Positions 5,606 through 6,000 of a stretch of 6,000 bases of DNA are shown one piece after another. The notes under the pieces were generated by a model. That model was not told the origin of the DNA. It did no database searches and worked only from the letters and a program-made list of their open reading frames with translations. The stretch spans positions 1 through 6,000 of the forward strand of contig CAMBYR010000143.1 of the NCBI GenBank assembly GCA_945872375.1, given 5' to 3'. Source of the stretch: an uncultured Blautia sp. GTDB taxonomy: Bacteria > Bacillota > Clostridia > Lachnospirales > Lachnospiraceae. Positions within the stretch are counted from its first letter, which is position 1, and each line of letters opens with the position of its first letter. Made by a program: the position numbers and the translations under genes.

Positions 5606-6000
5606 ATGAATATTCAGGAGAAAACAATTTTTGCCATGTGGTCGGAAAATACACCGGCTGCAGTTGTAAAGGACAGGGAAAACATTGTGTTTGAAACAAA
5701 GGACTGCTTTAATAATCAGCTTCTGGGGGAAGATGCGGTTCTGGATGCGCTGGACTGGAATGCAATCAATCCTGCTACGGGTCCCGTATTTATCGAAGGT
5801 GCCATGCCGGGGGATGTACTGAAGGTCTCCATTCTTGATATTGAAGTTGGTCCTGTGGGAACGATGGCGGCAATTCCGAATGACGGAGTGCTGGGAAAAG
5901 ATTTCACAAAAAGTGTTCTGAAAAAAATACCTGTCAAAGACGGGATGGCGGAGTTTTCTCCTGATATCAGGATTCCCTGTAAGCCTATGAGCGGTGTGAT
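5606..6000 (+). CDS. Acetamidase/formamidase family protein, N-terminal part (3' end outside window)
   Basis: The first 131 residues of a cytoplasmic FmdA/AmdA-type amidohydrolase, which hydrolyses short amides such as formamide or acetamide to the acid plus ammonia. The start is ATG 5606, only 4 nt after the preceding stop codon. Recognisable stretches are MWSENTPAAVVKDRENIVFETKD near the N-terminus (written here only to show the family opening SxxxPA-V--G/D-xVxFET), NPATGPVFIEGAMPGDVLKVSILDIE in the middle, and then VGTMAAIPNDGVLG. The central NPxTGPxxxxGAxPGDVLxVxIxDI pattern is the family signature. The frame is open to the right edge. Intact members are about 290-400 residues depending on subfamily. 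The close spacing suggests the enzyme acts on whatever the transporter once imported, or on a breakdown product. The actual substrate is unknown. No defect is visible in the part shown. Confidence 0.88.
   Translation, partial: MNIQEKTIFAMWSENTPAAVVKDRENIVFETKDCFNNQLLGEDAVLDALDWNAINPATGPVFIEGAMPGDVLKVSILDIEVGPVGTMAAIPNDGVLGKDFTKSVLKKIPVKDGMAEFSPDIRIPCKPMSGV

Noticed and set aside
1..6000. CRISPR array, tRNA, rRNA, toxin-antitoxin or phage genes
   Set aside because: No regularly spaced repeats, no cloverleaf or rRNA-like conserved stretches, and no small gene pairs with convincing start signals were seen on either strand.

Overview
The window looks like chromosomal DNA from an anaerobic Clostridia species, most likely in or near the Lachnospiraceae. 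This is an inference from gene content ([FeFe] hydrogenase, ethanolamine ammonia-lyase remnant, Opp/Dpp-type ABC importer, acetamidase/formamidase), moderate GC, AGGAGG-like ribosome binding sites and short U-tailed terminators. All recognisable genes are on the + strand.

Layout. (1) 1-662: the C-terminal H-cluster domain of an [FeFe] hydrogenase, cut by the left edge and followed by a strong intrinsic terminator (702-742). (2) 780-1292: a 9-bp dyad, then the first ~60 residues of a family 2 glycosyltransferase, which runs abruptly into the last ~70 codons of eutC (ethanolamine ammonia-lyase small subunit) in another reading frame. Both genes are broken. (3) 1301-1386: a consensus-like sigma-A promoter followed almost immediately by a terminator hairpin. 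(4) 1465-5601: an Opp/Dpp/Nik-type ABC importer operon in the order permease (oppB-like), permease (oppC-like), ATPase (oppD-like), ATPase (oppF-like), substrate-binding protein (oppA-like). Only oppC and oppD are intact. The oppB gene has an in-frame TAA inside its EAA coupling loop and also lacks an internal block of about 36-40 codons. oppF is reduced to its first ~38 codons and is fused in frame to an oppA that has lost its signal peptide and N-terminal region. (5) 5606-6000: the start of an acetamidase/formamidase-family gene, tightly coupled to the transporter and cut by the right edge.

How the genes work together. The ancestral cassette was probably an ABC importer for a peptide- or amide-like compound, coupled to a cytoplasmic amidase. 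As written, it cannot make a complete importer: one permease is truncated, the second ATPase is missing, and the binding protein has no export signal.

The strongest observation is structural. Three deletion-type junctions (about 1080, 2212 and 4285) plus one nonsense codon fall within about 3.2 kb. This is either real gene decay by short deletions or a collapsed or chimeric assembly. I see no CRISPR array, tRNA, rRNA, intact mobile element or convincing new defence or biosynthetic system.
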